A stretch of DNA of 64,000 nt, taken from the NCBI GenBank assembly GCA_031415015.1, contig JANOQT010000044.1, forward strand, positions 91,693 through 155,692, given 5' to 3'. The translations under genes and the position numbers were made by a program. The stretch is from JAUYQR01 sp031415015 (GTDB lineage: Bacteria > Pseudomonadota > Alphaproteobacteria > Rhodobacterales > Rhodobacteraceae). This document shows, in pieces, positions 1-9,014 of this stretch. Position 1 is the first letter of the stretch, and every line of letters begins with the position of its first letter. The notes under the pieces are model-generated. The model made no database searches, had not been told where the DNA came from, and saw nothing but the letters and a program-made list of their open reading frames with translations.

Positions 1-101
1 CGTTGGGCATATTTTTCAACCACTTCGCCCAGTTCGGCCTTTACATGGGTTTGAAGAGCCTCGCCGATGTCGATCTGTTTCCCACTGATCTGATAGCGCA
101 T
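1..101 (-). CDS. hpf: Ribosome hibernation promoting factor HPF, 5' part only
   Basis: Only the first 33 codons are inside the window; the gene runs off the left edge. The visible N-terminus (MRYQISGKQIDIGEALQ...) matches the start of the long-form HPF/RaiA family, which dimerises 70S ribosomes in stationary phase. The ATG is preceded by AGGAG at good spacing. It lies 216 bp downstream of lptB, and I know the order lptA-lptB-hpf from related alphaproteobacteria. The gap between them holds no gene I can support. Family call is confident despite the truncation. Confidence 0.85.
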   Translation of the reverse strand, partial: MRYQISGKQIDIGEALQTHVKAELGEVVEKYAQ

Positions 102-317
102 GGTAACTCCTCTTCTCATGCAATCCGGCGGACATGCATCATGCAGGCCCGGCGAACAGTCTTCTTGGGTTGGTGAAAGAACGCTGCGTAACGTCGCACC
201 GGCAGACCGATGGCGCTGCCGCACAGATAGTCCAGAACTGGTCGAGTGGCGCACGCATTGCGGGTATTTGGCGACAGGGTGGGGCCGCTTGTCAACCGAG
301 TCGATTCCCCAAGGCCG

Positions 318-1082
318 TCAGATGATCCGGAAGTTCTCACCCAGATAGACGCGACGGACGGTCTCATCCCGCACCACCTCGTCCGTGGTGCCGGACATCA
401 GCACCTTGCCGTCGTGCAGGATATAGGCCCGATCGACGATTTCCAGCGTTTCGCGCACGTTGTGATCGGTGATCAGCACCCCGATGCCGCGCGATTTCAG
501 ATCATGCACAAGGTGGCGGATTTCCCCCACTGCAATCGGGTCCACCCCCGCAAAGGGTTCGTCCAGCAGCAGATATTTCGGGTCGGCGGCCAGACAGCGG
601 GCAATCTCCACCCGCCGCCGCTCGCCGCCAGACAGCGCCAGCGCCGGGGTGCGCCGCAGATGGGTGATGGAAAACTCGCTCAGCAGTTCCTCCAGCCGCT
701 CGCGCCGTTTGTGCCGGTCCTCAACCGCGATCTCCAGCACCGCAAGGATATTGTCCTCGACGCTCAAGCCCCGAAAGATCGACACTTCCTGCGGCAAATA
801 ACCGATCCCCAGCCGTGCGCGGCGGTACATCGGCAGGGCCGTCACGTCCTTGCCGTCGATCAGCACCTGCCCGCCTTCCGGCGTCACCAGCCCGGCGATA
901 GAATAGAAGCACGTCGTCTTGCCCGATCCGTTCGGCCCCAGCAGCGCCACCACTTCGCCGCGCCGCAGGTCCATCGACACATCCCGGATCACCGGCCGCT
1001 TCTTGTAGCTTTTGCGCAACGACCGCACCTGCAGCCCGGCAGACCCTTCCGTCAGCGTCAGCTCTGGGCGCGCAGCCGCCAT
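318..1082 (-). CDS. lptB: LPS export ABC transporter ATPase LptB
   Basis: 254-residue ATPase that, with LptF/LptG in the inner membrane, extracts LPS and pushes it along the LptC-A-D bridge. Walker A GPNGSGKT is near residue 50, the ABC signature LSGGERRR near 150 and Walker B LLLDEPFAG near 171, followed by the switch His in ITDHNVRET. The LptB-type Q-loop is present (GYLPQE). Length is usual for LptB with a short N-terminal extension. Start overlaps the lptA stop by one base (ATGA), so translation is probably coupled. LptF and LptG are not in the window. Confidence 0.97.
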   Translation of the reverse strand: MAAARPELTLTEGSAGLQVRSLRKSYKKRPVIRDVSMDLRRGEVVALLGPNGSGKTTCFYSIAGLVTPEGGQVLIDGKDVTALPMYRRARLGIGYLPQEVSIFRGLSVEDNILAVLEIAVEDRHKRRERLEELLSEFSITHLRRTPALALSGGERRRVEIARCLAADPKYLLLDEPFAGVDPIAVGEIRHLVHDLKSRGIGVLITDHNVRETLEIVDRAYILHDGKVLMSGTTDEVVRDETVRRVYLGENFRII

Positions 1083-1567
1083 CAGTTGCCGCCCGGCACA
1101 AACGTCGTCGACACCCGGCCTTCCATCACGCCGGTGCCGGACTTCAGGTCAATCGTCAGTTTTTGCCCGGCAATCGCCGAAGCCCCCTGTGTCAGCAGCA
1201 CATCGCCGGTCATCACCACGATGCCGCTGTCGATGGTATACAGCGCCTCACGCGCCTCGGCCGCATCCGCCAGATTGCTGATCGTCACGCCACCACTGGC
1301 AAGCAACGTGTCGATGGTCTTGCCATCGGCCCCGTATTTCACCTTCACCGCTGCCGCCGCCAGCCGCATCTCGCCTTGCCCCACCAGCACATTGCCGGTG
1401 AACACCGCTGACCCGTCGGCATTGTTGACCGCCAGCTGATCTGCCTGCACTTCGACCGGAAGGGTGGTATCCTGCTTCAGCCCGCCAAAGGCGATTTTCG
1501 CCTCTTGCGCAAAGGCAGCGCCCGCCAAACCGGCGGACAAGATCAATGCGCGAAGGACAAATGCCAT
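1082..1567 (-). CDS. lptA: LPS transport periplasmic bridge protein LptA
   Basis: About 161 residues, with an N-terminal signal peptide (MAFVLRALILSAGLAGAAFA, cleavage expected after AFA) followed by an OstA/LptA beta-jellyroll domain (VQADQLAVNN...AVFTGNV...). LptA polymerises in the periplasm and carries LPS from LptC to LptD. I place the start at the Met at 1567 because it begins a normal signal peptide; an in-frame Met five codons upstream (1582) is possible. Lies between lptC and lptB in one leftward operon. Confidence 0.92.
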   Translation of the reverse strand: MAFVLRALILSAGLAGAAFAQEAKIAFGGLKQDTTLPVEVQADQLAVNNADGSAVFTGNVLVGQGEMRLAAAAVKVKYGADGKTIDTLLASGGVTISNLADAAEAREALYTIDSGIVVMTGDVLLTQGASAIAGQKLTIDLKSGTGVMEGRVSTTFVPGGN

Positions 1568-1578
1568 GTGTCGAACCT

Positions 1579-2193
1579 TCAAGGGGCGGGGACGCCGCCG
1601 GGTTGATATACCAGTTTTACCGCGCCCTTGAAAACCAGAAGATAAGCTCCGGGGGTCTGGTTATCCTGCCGCAGGGTCACGTTGTCGGCAACGATCTCGC
1701 CCGCAGGGCCCACAGCCTTGACCTTTGCCGTGCTTTCCAGCCCCGACCGGTCCAGGTTGGCCCGCATCCCGTCCGTCGTCAGCAGATACCCGGTCGAGGT
1801 TGAAACCTCTACGCCGCCCGAAAGCACGATCTGCCGCGCTTCATTGTCGATCACCGCCGTCACCGCACGCAGATCGGTGTGGCCGCCGTCCGGGGTGTCC
1901 AGCGTCATCAGCAGGTCCTGCGCCACCGCCTGCGCTGCTTCGGATGCTGGGCGCGCCTCGGCAGCGGTCAGCGTCAGCGCCGCCCCGTCCGACGTGGTGC
2001 CCGCATAGGTCGGCGCGGTCATCCGGGGTTCGCGCGCACGCTCCTGCACGTCCACTTCGGCATAGGGCAGGGCTGCGTCCGGGTCGATCCGGTCGGCCAA
2101 CAGGAACAGCGTCGCCAGGATCGCCAGTGCCGCCAGCGGCAGGGTCACCTTCAGCCAGGCCACCACGCGGGAATGCGCGTCAGCCCGCGCCAT
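1579..2193 (-). CDS. lptC: LPS export protein LptC
   Basis: 204 residues. One N-terminal transmembrane helix (about residues 15-35) is followed by a periplasmic LptC jellyroll domain. LptC accepts LPS from the LptB2FG transporter and hands it to LptA. The start was set at 2193, where ATGA overlaps the end of kdsD; a further in-frame Met at 2217 lies inside kdsD. Sequence similarity in this family is low, so the call leans on topology, length and position between kdsD and lptA. Confidence 0.88.
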   Translation of the reverse strand: MARADAHSRVVAWLKVTLPLAALAILATLFLLADRIDPDAALPYAEVDVQERAREPRMTAPTYAGTTSDGAALTLTAAEARPASEAAQAVAQDLLMTLDTPDGGHTDLRAVTAVIDNEARQIVLSGGVEVSTSTGYLLTTDGMRANLDRSGLESTAKVKAVGPAGEIVADNVTLRQDNQTPGAYLLVFKGAVKLVYQPGGVPAP

Positions 2194-3152
2194 CACGCCA
2201 CGCCCGCCCGCAGGCAATCGTGGATATGCACAATCCCCGTCGCATGCGCGCCATCCGTGGTGACCAGCAGGCAGGTGATCTTGCGGTCGTTCATCAGCGC
2301 CAGCGCCTCGCCCGCCAGCGCCTCGGGGCCAATGGTGCGCGGGGCCGCCGTCATCACTTCGCCTGCCGTCAGGGCCAACAGCCCGTCCATATGTCGCCTC
2401 AAGTCGCCATCGGTGACGATCCCGATCAGGGCGCCCGTCGCATTCGTCACCCCAACCACCCCAAATCCGCGCTGGGTGATGGTCAGCAACGTCTCGCTCA
2501 TCGGGGTATCCGCCGCCACCAAAGGCGGGTCGTCATGCATCAGGTCGCGCACCCGCAAAAGACGCGCCCCCAGCTTGCCGCCGGGGTGGAACATGCGGAA
2601 ATGCTCCGGCGTGAACGCCCGATGCTCCATCAGCGCAATCGCCAGCGCATCACCAAGCGCCAGCGTCATCGTCGTCGATGTGGTCGGCACGATCCCCGTC
2701 TCGCAGGCCTCCGGGACAGCCGGCAAAAGGATCGCCACATCCGACTGGCGCAGCAGCGTCGATCCCTCGCGCCCCGCCACCCCGATCAACGGGATGCCGA
2801 ACCGCTTGGAATGCGCCAGAATATCCGCCAGTTCCGGCGTCTCACCGGAGTTCGATAATACGATCAGCACATCGCCCTTGGCCACCATCCCCAGATCACC
2901 ATGGCTCGCCTCCGCCGGATGCACGAAATGCGCCGGCGTGCCCGTGCTGGCAAAGGTCGCCGCGATCTTGCGCGCGATATGCCCGGATTTCCCCATCCCC
3001 GACACGATCACCCGGCCCGTCCCCGCCATCAGCAGTTCCACCGCCTGCCCAAAGCTCTCGCCCAGCTCGTCCGCCAGAATGTCCAGCGCATCCGCCTCGC
3101 GCCTAATGACGCGCCGCCCGGTGGCCAGAAGGTCAGTGGCTGTAGATGTCAT
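2193..3152 (-). CDS. kdsD: D-arabinose 5-phosphate isomerase (KdsD/KpsF family)
   Basis: 319 residues converting ribulose 5-phosphate to arabinose 5-phosphate, the first step to Kdo for the LPS core. The N-terminal SIS sugar-isomerase domain (about 35-180) shows the phosphosugar loop VSGMGKSGHI and LSNSGET; two CBS domains follow (about 205-319). Length is that of the family. Its start lies 20 bp inside the 3' end of rnd, and its end overlaps lptC, consistent with a single rnd-kdsD-lptCAB transcript. Co-location with lptCAB supports the LPS rather than capsule role. Confidence 0.95.
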   Translation of the reverse strand: MTSTATDLLATGRRVIRREADALDILADELGESFGQAVELLMAGTGRVIVSGMGKSGHIARKIAATFASTGTPAHFVHPAEASHGDLGMVAKGDVLIVLSNSGETPELADILAHSKRFGIPLIGVAGREGSTLLRQSDVAILLPAVPEACETGIVPTTSTTMTLALGDALAIALMEHRAFTPEHFRMFHPGGKLGARLLRVRDLMHDDPPLVAADTPMSETLLTITQRGFGVVGVTNATGALIGIVTDGDLRRHMDGLLALTAGEVMTAAPRTIGPEALAGEALALMNDRKITCLLVTTDGAHATGIVHIHDCLRAGVA

Positions 3153-3747
3153 TCAGGTCCCCCCAGCCCAGCAGATCCAGTTCCGCCCGCGTCGGCAGGA
3201 AATCGAAACAGCGCTGCGCCAGTTCCAGCCGGTTTTCACGGATCAACCGTGCCTCCAACTCCTGCTTCAGCGCGTGCAGGTACAAAACATCCGACGCCGC
3301 ATATTCCTTTTGCGCCTCGGTCAGCACCTCGGCCCCCCAGTCGCTGGTCTGCTGCTGCTTGGACACATCCACCCCCACCAGATCGGCGAGCAGGTATTTC
3401 AACCCGTGCCGGTCGGTAAACGTCCGCACCAGTTTCGAGGCGATCTTGGTGCACCACACTGGCTGAGTCGTGACCCCGAACGCCTTCTTCAGCGCCGCAA
3501 TATCGAACCGGCCAAAGTGGAACAGCTTCAGCGTGGCAGGGTCGGTCATCAGCCGCTCAAGGTTCGGCGCAGCAGTCTGCCCCATCCCGATCTGCACCAG
3601 ATGCGCATCGCCTGTCCCATCCGACAACTGCACCACGCACAGCCGGTCGCGGCGCGGATCAAGCCCCATGGTTTCAGTATCAATCGCCACCACGGGGCCA
3701 AGCGTCAGACCATCGGGAAGATCGGATTTGTGCAGATGAAGGGCCAC
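3133..3747 (-). CDS. rnd: Ribonuclease D, short alphaproteobacterial form
   Basis: 204-residue 3'-5' exoribonuclease of the DEDDy group, acting in 3' trimming of stable RNAs. Exo I is seen as VVAIDTETMGL (D,E), Exo II as HFGRFDIAAL, and Exo III as YAASDVLYLH with the catalytic Tyr/Asp. It lacks the C-terminal HRDC domains of E. coli RNase D, as is usual for the short alphaproteobacterial form. The start is a GTG at 3747 with only a weak Shine-Dalgarno sequence. First gene of the leftward rnd-kdsD-lptCAB unit. Confidence 0.92.
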   Translation of the reverse strand: MALHLHKSDLPDGLTLGPVVAIDTETMGLDPRRDRLCVVQLSDGTGDAHLVQIGMGQTAAPNLERLMTDPATLKLFHFGRFDIAALKKAFGVTTQPVWCTKIASKLVRTFTDRHGLKYLLADLVGVDVSKQQQTSDWGAEVLTEAQKEYAASDVLYLHALKQELEARLIRENRLELAQRCFDFLPTRAELDLLGWGDLNDIYSH

Positions 3748-3827
3748 GGGGCTGCTTTCTGAAGGGGATATGCAGCCGGATTACCGGCCCCACCCCTGCG
3801 GGTCAACCACAGGCGCGCGGATTGCCG

Positions 3828-4841
3828 CTAACGGCTTGATTGGCGGATCAGCAATTCCGGCACAATCTCGATCCGCGCCGGGCCTATCTGCGCCCCATCC
3901 CGCACCGCCAGTATAAGCGCCGCCGCCCGCGCCCCGATCTCGCGCGGGAAGGGGTTGATGGTCGACAAGGCGGGCACGCAGACCGCCCCGATCTCGTAAT
4001 CGCCAAAGCCCGCCACGGAAATCTGCGAAGGCACTGCCACGCCCCGCCGCTGACATTCCGTCAGCGCGCCGAACGCCGACAGGTCCGACACGCAGATCAC
4101 CGCCTCGGTATCCGGCAGCGCCTGCAACAGCCGCGCCATCGCCTCGGCCCCTTCGCGCATGGAAATCGGCGGCACCCCCGCATCAATCAGCCGCGTCGCG
4201 TCCAGCCCTTGCGCCTGCATCGCCGCGATGAACCCCGCGCGCCGGTCGGTGCCCCGCGTATCCCGGTCCGCATCGCCGCCGATGAACGCAATCCGCGTCA
4301 GCCCCCGCGCCACGAAATGATCCACCATCCCCCGCACCGCCGCCGCGTTGGAAAACCCCACCACATGCCCGACCGGCGCCTCCGGCAAATCCCACGTCTC
4401 CACCACCGGAATGCCCGCATTGGCCAGCAACCGCCGCCCGCGTTCGGTATGCTTGCCCCCGGTCACCACAATCGCCTCGGGCCGCCGTCGCAACAGCTGT
4501 TCGATCAGCTCCTCCTCCTTGGCCATGTCGTAATCGGTATAGCCCAGCAGGATCTGCAACCCTCGCCCCGCCAACCCGTCCGACAACCCGCGCAAGGTTT
4601 CCGCGAAATTGGCGTTGTTGATCGACGGGATCGTCACCGCCACGAAATCCGTCCGCTGCGACCGCAGGTTCGCCGCGGTGCTGTCGAAGACATAGCCCAC
4701 CTCCTCCGCCACCTTGCGGATCGCTGCCCGCGTGACCCCCGATACCGAACTATCGCTCTTGAACGCGCGGCTGACCGTCATCACCGACACCCCGGCAATC
4801 CGGGCGACGTCAGACATGGTCGGTGGCTTGCGCGGGGTCAT
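3828..4841 (-). CDS. gntR: LacI-family regulator of gluconate utilisation (GntR type)
   Basis: 337 residues: N-terminal LacI helix-turn-helix (TMSDVARIAGVSVMTVSRAF, residues 8-27) and a periplasmic-binding-protein-like effector domain (about 65-337). The family represses sugar-acid genes until gluconate or a phosphorylated derivative binds. It is last in the leftward unit idnO-gntK-gntR, overlapping gntK by ATGA. A palindromic LacI-type operator sits in the divergent promoter at 6114-6127. The gluconate effector is inferred from the neighbours. Confidence 0.88.
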   Translation of the reverse strand: MTPRKPPTMSDVARIAGVSVMTVSRAFKSDSSVSGVTRAAIRKVAEEVGYVFDSTAANLRSQRTDFVAVTIPSINNANFAETLRGLSDGLAGRGLQILLGYTDYDMAKEEELIEQLLRRRPEAIVVTGGKHTERGRRLLANAGIPVVETWDLPEAPVGHVVGFSNAAAVRGMVDHFVARGLTRIAFIGGDADRDTRGTDRRAGFIAAMQAQGLDATRLIDAGVPPISMREGAEAMARLLQALPDTEAVICVSDLSAFGALTECQRRGVAVPSQISVAGFGDYEIGAVCVPALSTINPFPREIGARAAALILAVRDGAQIGPARIEIVPELLIRQSSR

Positions 4842-5323
4842 GACAGCCGCGCCAAAATCGTCTCTACAATGGCTGAAACCGGCGGTCCGATATCCACCGT
4901 GACCCCCTCATCCGCCCCCGGAGCTTCCAGCGCCGCAAACTGGCTGTCCAGCAGCGACAACGGCATGTAATGCCCCGTCCGCTCCGCCATCCGCGCGGCG
5001 ATCAACTCGCGGCTGCCCGCCAGATGCACGAAGGTCACCGGTCCCCCGGCACCGGCGCTTATCCGGTCGCGGTAAGCGCGTTTCAGCGCCGAACACCCCA
5101 CGATGATCGGTGCCTTGTCCCGCAAGGTCACCGCCACCGTATCCAGCCACGGCCAGCGATCCGCATCCGTCAACGGCACCCCCGCCCGCATCTTCTCCAC
5201 ATTCACAGCCGAGTGCAGATCATCCCCGTCGCGGTACGGCACCCCCAGCCGCGCCGCCAAACCCTCGCCAACCGAAGACTTGCCGCACCCCGCCACCCCC
5301 ATGATCACAACCCGCAAACTCAT
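4838..5323 (-). CDS. gntK: Gluconate kinase
   Basis: 161-residue P-loop kinase phosphorylating D-gluconate to 6-phosphogluconate. The Walker A motif GVAGCGKS lies at residues 8-15. The acceptor region YRDGDDLHS and the CSALKRAYRD motif are typical of gluconokinases. The start at 5323 (MSLRVVIMG) places the P-loop at its usual distance from the N-terminus; longer in-frame upstream sequence is just the end of the neighbouring gene. It overlaps the flanking genes by ATGA at its 3' end and by 4 bp at its 5' end. Confidence 0.94.
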   Translation of the reverse strand: MSLRVVIMGVAGCGKSSVGEGLAARLGVPYRDGDDLHSAVNVEKMRAGVPLTDADRWPWLDTVAVTLRDKAPIIVGCSALKRAYRDRISAGAGGPVTFVHLAGSRELIAARMAERTGHYMPLSLLDSQFAALEAPGADEGVTVDIGPPVSAIVETILARLS

Positions 5324-6081
5324 AGCGACGCCGTGATCCCGCCATCGACATACAGGATATGCCCGTTGACGAAACTCGACGCCTCCGACGCCAGAAAGAT
5401 GCAGGCCCCCACCAACTCCTCGACATTCCCCCATCGCCCCGCAGGCGTGCGCTTTTCCAGCCAAGCCGAGAATTCTGGATCGGCCACCAAAGCCGCATTC
5501 AGCGGCGTATCAAAATACCCTGGCGCAATCGCGTTGCAGTTCAGCCCGTACTTGGCCCAGTCCGTCGCCATCCCCTTGGTCAGGTTGCCCACAGCCCCCT
5601 TTGTCGCCGTGTAGGGTGCGATGCCGGGGCGGGCCAAGGCAGTCTGCACCGACGCAATGTTGATGATCTTGCCGCGCCGCCGCGCGATCATGTGCCGCGC
5701 AACCGCCTGACCCACGTGGAAAACCGTGGCGATGTTGGTCTGCAACAACCGCTCGAACGCCTCGGCCGGAAAATCCTCCAGCGGTGTGCGGTGCTGCATC
5801 CCGGCGTTGTTCACCAGAATGTCGATGGGCCCCACCGTGGCCTCGAACTGATCCACCGCCGCCCGCACGCCCTCATGATCCGTCGCATCAAACGCCAGCA
5901 CCCGCGCGCCCGGCAGCCCCTCAGCCGCCGCCGCCAACTTGCCCGCATCCCGCCCGTTCAGCACCACCTCGGACCCCGCCGCGACCAGCCCCCGCGCCAG
6001 CGCCAGCCCAATGCCCTGTGACGATCCTGTAATCAGCGCCCGCCGCCCGGTCAGATCAAAAAGCTGCAATCCCATGCCCAT
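5320..6081 (-). CDS. idnO: Gluconate 5-dehydrogenase (SDR family)
   Basis: 253-residue short-chain dehydrogenase. The NAD(P)-binding motif GSSQGIG lies near residues 19-25, NNAG at about 91-94, and the catalytic Ser/Tyr/Lys are in NIASVQTA and YTATKGAV. It is closest in character to gluconate 5-dehydrogenases (5-keto-D-gluconate to D-gluconate). Being in an operon with gntK and opposite idnD supports that role. First gene of the leftward unit under the shared operator. The SDR family is certain; the substrate is inferred from context. Confidence 0.88.
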   Translation of the reverse strand: MGMGLQLFDLTGRRALITGSSQGIGLALARGLVAAGSEVVLNGRDAGKLAAAAEGLPGARVLAFDATDHEGVRAAVDQFEATVGPIDILVNNAGMQHRTPLEDFPAEAFERLLQTNIATVFHVGQAVARHMIARRRGKIINIASVQTALARPGIAPYTATKGAVGNLTKGMATDWAKYGLNCNAIAPGYFDTPLNAALVADPEFSAWLEKRTPAGRWGNVEELVGACIFLASEASSFVNGHILYVDGGITASL

Positions 6082-6113
6082 TTCCCCTCGACAGATCGTC
6101 CCTCACCCGTTTA

Positions 6114-6127
6114 TGTTATCGTTAACA
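6114..6127. promoter_or_regulatory. LacI/GntR-type operator in the divergent gluconate promoter
   Basis: TGTTATCGTTAACA is a near-perfect inverted repeat with a central CG, the usual shape of LacI-family operators. It sits between the two divergent gluconate operons, 20 bp before the start of the rightward one. The same 13 bases occur at 13364-13376 upstream of the second LacI regulator. Likely bound by one or both LacI proteins of this window; binding is inferred. Confidence 0.75.
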
Positions 6128-6147
6128 CACCCTGTCAAGAGAACCGC

Positions 6148-7095
6148 ATGTCAAAGCCCCACATCCTGCAGGTCGGATCGTACCCCGAGTGGGACCAGAC
6201 CCCGCTCGACGCCCAATTCACCACGCACCGCTACTTTGACGCCGCCGACAAGCCCGCCTTCCTTGCCCAACACAGCCCCACAATTCGCGCCATCGCCACG
6301 CGCGGCGACCTTGGGGCCAGCGCCGAAGTCATCGCCGCCTGCCCAAACCTCGAACTGATCGCCGTCTACGGCGTCGGCTACGACGCGGTCCACATGCCCT
6401 CCGCCCGTGCGCGCGGCATCAAGGTCACCAACACCCCAGACGTCCTCACCGATGACGTCGCCGACCTCGCCGTCGGCATGATTCTCGCCCTCTCGCGCGG
6501 CATCCACCTTGCCGAGGCGCACGTCCGCAACGGCTCCTGGGCCAAGGGATCATTCCCGCTGCAACGAAAGGTCAGCGGCAAACGCGCCGGCATCCTCGGT
6601 CTCGGTCGCATCGGCCACCAGATCGCCCACCGGCTGGAAGCGTTCGGGATGACCATCGCCTACAGCAGCCGCACCCCGAAACCCGGCGCGGAACGCTGGA
6701 CTTACATCGCCGATCCGGTCGCCTTGGCCAAGCAGTCCGACATCTACGTCATAGCACTCGCCGCCATCCCGGAGACCCGCCACATCGTCGGGCCTGACGT
6801 GATCGCGGCGCTGGGCCCAAAAGGCATGATCGTCAACATCAGCCGCGCCGCCAACATCGACGAATCCGCCCTCCTCGACGCTCTCGAATCCGGTGCGCTG
6901 GGCGGGGCTGCGCTGGACGTGTTCGATGGCGAACCGGCGCTGAACCCCCGCTTCCTGACCGCCCCCAACACCCTGCTGCAACCCCACCACGGCTCCGGCA
7001 CCTATGAGACGCGGCAGGCCATGGGCCAGTTGATGCGCGACAACCTGACCGCCCATTTCGCCGGTCAACCGCTGCTCACCCCAGTGCCGCTGTGA
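6148..7095 (+). CDS. D-2-hydroxyacid dehydrogenase, probable 2-ketogluconate reductase
   Basis: 315-residue NAD(P)-dependent D-isomer-specific 2-hydroxyacid dehydrogenase. The nucleotide-binding loop GLGRIG is near residue 152, and the catalytic Arg (ISRAANID), Glu (DGEPAL) and His (PHHGSG) are all present. In the setting of gluconate genes the best guess is reduction of 2-ketogluconate to gluconate, but glyoxylate/hydroxypyruvate reductases look alike. First gene of the rightward unit, 20 bp after the LacI operator, and overlapping idnD by 4 bp. Confidence 0.85.
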   Translation: MSKPHILQVGSYPEWDQTPLDAQFTTHRYFDAADKPAFLAQHSPTIRAIATRGDLGASAEVIAACPNLELIAVYGVGYDAVHMPSARARGIKVTNTPDVLTDDVADLAVGMILALSRGIHLAEAHVRNGSWAKGSFPLQRKVSGKRAGILGLGRIGHQIAHRLEAFGMTIAYSSRTPKPGAERWTYIADPVALAKQSDIYVIALAAIPETRHIVGPDVIAALGPKGMIVNISRAANIDESALLDALESGALGGAALDVFDGEPALNPRFLTAPNTLLQPHHGSGTYETRQAMGQLMRDNLTAHFAGQPLLTPVPL

Positions 7096-8117
7096 AAGCC
7101 ATCGTCATCCACGCCGCCCGCGACCTGCGGATCGAAGATCAGCCCGAGGAAACCCCCGGCCCCGGCCAGCTCCGCCTTCGCCTCGCGACAGGCGGCGTCT
7201 GCGGATCGGACCTGCACTACTACAACCATGGCGGTTTCGGCGCGATCCGCCTGCGCGAACCGATGATCCTCGGGCATGAGGTGTCGGCTTATGTCGAAGA
7301 CCCCGGCACCTCCGCCTTCACCACAGGCCAACTCGTCGCCGTCTCCCCCAGCCGGGCTTGCGGAACCTGCAAGTTCTGCCTCGAAGGCCTGCCAAATCAG
7401 TGTCTGCACATGCGGTTTTACGGCTCCGCCATGCCGTTCCCGCACATCCAAGGTGCGTTCCGCGAAATCCTTGTCGCCGATGCCAGCCAGTGCGTCGATG
7501 CGACTGGCCTGACCCCGGGCGAGGCTGCAATGGCCGAACCCCTCGCCGTCACCTTGCACGCCACCGCCCGTGCCGGGCAGATGCTGGGCAAGCGTGTCCT
7601 CGTCACCGGTTGCGGCCCGATCGGCACCCTGTCGATCCTCGCCGCCCGCCGTGCCGGTGCCGCCGAAATCGTGGCAACCGACCTTTCGGACTTCACCCTT
7701 TCATTGGCAAAACAGGTCGGGGCCGACCGCACCCTCAACCTTGCCACCGCCCCCGACGCCCTCGCCGCCTACGCCAGCGACAAAGGCCACTTCGACATCC
7801 TCTATGAATGTTCCGGTGCGGCCCCCGCCCTCGCCGCCGGAATAGCCGCCCTGCGCCCGCGCGGAGTGATCCTGCAACTGGGTCTCGGCGGCGACATGAC
7901 CCTGCCGATGATGGCGATCACCGCCAAGGAACTGGACCTGCGCGGCTCGTTCCGCTTTCACGACGAATTCGCAACCGGCGTCGCCCTCATGCAGAAACGC
8001 CTGATCGACGTGAGCCCCCTGATCACCCACACCATCCCGCTTGCCCGCGCGGTTGAGGCGTTTCAGCTTGCCTCTGACCGCTCACGTGCGATGAAGGCAC
8101 AGATCACCTTCGCCTGA
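7092..8117 (+). CDS. idnD: L-idonate 5-dehydrogenase (zinc MDR family)
   Basis: 341-residue medium-chain dehydrogenase oxidising L-idonate to 5-ketogluconate. The catalytic zinc ligand region GGVCGSDLHYYNHGG and ILGHE are seen, as are the structural zinc cysteines (CGTCKFCLEGLPNQC) and the Rossmann motif GCGPIG. The YNHGGFG stretch is characteristic of IdnD. Product feeds the gluconate 5-dehydrogenase encoded on the other strand. Translationally coupled to the preceding reductase. Confidence 0.92.
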   Translation: MKAIVIHAARDLRIEDQPEETPGPGQLRLRLATGGVCGSDLHYYNHGGFGAIRLREPMILGHEVSAYVEDPGTSAFTTGQLVAVSPSRACGTCKFCLEGLPNQCLHMRFYGSAMPFPHIQGAFREILVADASQCVDATGLTPGEAAMAEPLAVTLHATARAGQMLGKRVLVTGCGPIGTLSILAARRAGAAEIVATDLSDFTLSLAKQVGADRTLNLATAPDALAAYASDKGHFDILYECSGAAPALAAGIAALRPRGVILQLGLGGDMTLPMMAITAKELDLRGSFRFHDEFATGVALMQKRLIDVSPLITHTIPLARAVEAFQLASDRSRAMKAQITFA

Positions 8118-8126
8118 GGAACTGCC

Positions 8127-9014
8127 ATGTTCTTTGTGTCCCACGATCTCCGTTTTTCCCGCTTTGTCCTGTTCAACGCCCCGGTCAAGACGCTGGCCAC
8201 CGGCTTTGACTGGGCCGAAGGGCCGGTCTGGTTCGGCGATGCGGGGTGCCTGCTGTTCTCCGACATCCCGAATAACCGGATCATGCGCTGGTCGCCGGAA
8301 GGCCTGACGATCTACCGCCAGCCCGCGAACTACACCAATGGCCACACGCGCGACCTGCAGGGGCGGCTGATCTCGTGCCAGCACGGCACCCGCTCGGTCA
8401 CCCGCACGGAACATGACGGCACCATCACCACGATTGCCGAAAGCTATCTGGGCAAGCGCTTGAATTCGCCCAATGACGTGGTAGTGAAATCCGATGGCTC
8501 GATCTGGTTCACCGATCCGCACTACGGCATCATGACCGACTACGAAGGCTTCCGGGCGCAGGAAGAACTCCCCCGCAACGTCTACCGGATCGACCCCGAT
8601 GGCAGCATAGAAGCGGTGATCACCGACATGAATTGCCCCAACGGCCTGGCCTTTTCGCCTGACGAAAGCCTGCTCTACGTCGCCGATACCGGGCGGATGC
8701 ACACCGATGACCCCCAGCATATCCGCGTCTTCGACATGGCATCCGGTCGCCCCAAGAGCAGCCGCATCTTCCACACCATCAGCCCCGGCTGCGCTGACGG
8801 CATCCGCTGCGATACCGATGGCAACCTTTGGTCCTCGGCTGGCGACGGGGTGCATTGCATCGCCCCGGATGGCACGTTGCTCGGCAAAATCCTGATCCCG
8901 GAAATCGTCTCGAACATCTGCTTTGGCGGTCGCGCCAAGCACCAGTTGTTCATCACCGCCACTACCTCGCTCTACTCCGTCATCCTGAACCGCAAGGGCG
9001 CACAATGGCCGTGA
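8127..9014 (+). CDS. Gluconolactonase / SMP-30 family lactonase
   Basis: 295-residue six-bladed beta-propeller of the SMP-30/gluconolactonase/LRE family, hydrolysing sugar lactones such as glucono-1,5-lactone to gluconate. Family signatures are GFDWAEGPVW (metal-binding Glu), the LNSPNDVVVKSDGSIWFTDPHYG block with its Asn and Asp ligands, and CPNGLAFSPDESLLYVADT. No signal peptide, so cytoplasmic. It starts 9 bp after idnD and its 3' end overlaps gnd by 10 bp. Confidence 0.9.
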   Translation: MFFVSHDLRFSRFVLFNAPVKTLATGFDWAEGPVWFGDAGCLLFSDIPNNRIMRWSPEGLTIYRQPANYTNGHTRDLQGRLISCQHGTRSVTRTEHDGTITTIAESYLGKRLNSPNDVVVKSDGSIWFTDPHYGIMTDYEGFRAQEELPRNVYRIDPDGSIEAVITDMNCPNGLAFSPDESLLYVADTGRMHTDDPQHIRVFDMASGRPKSSRIFHTISPGCADGIRCDTDGNLWSSAGDGVHCIAPDGTLLGKILIPEIVSNICFGGRAKHQLFITATTSLYSVILNRKGAQWP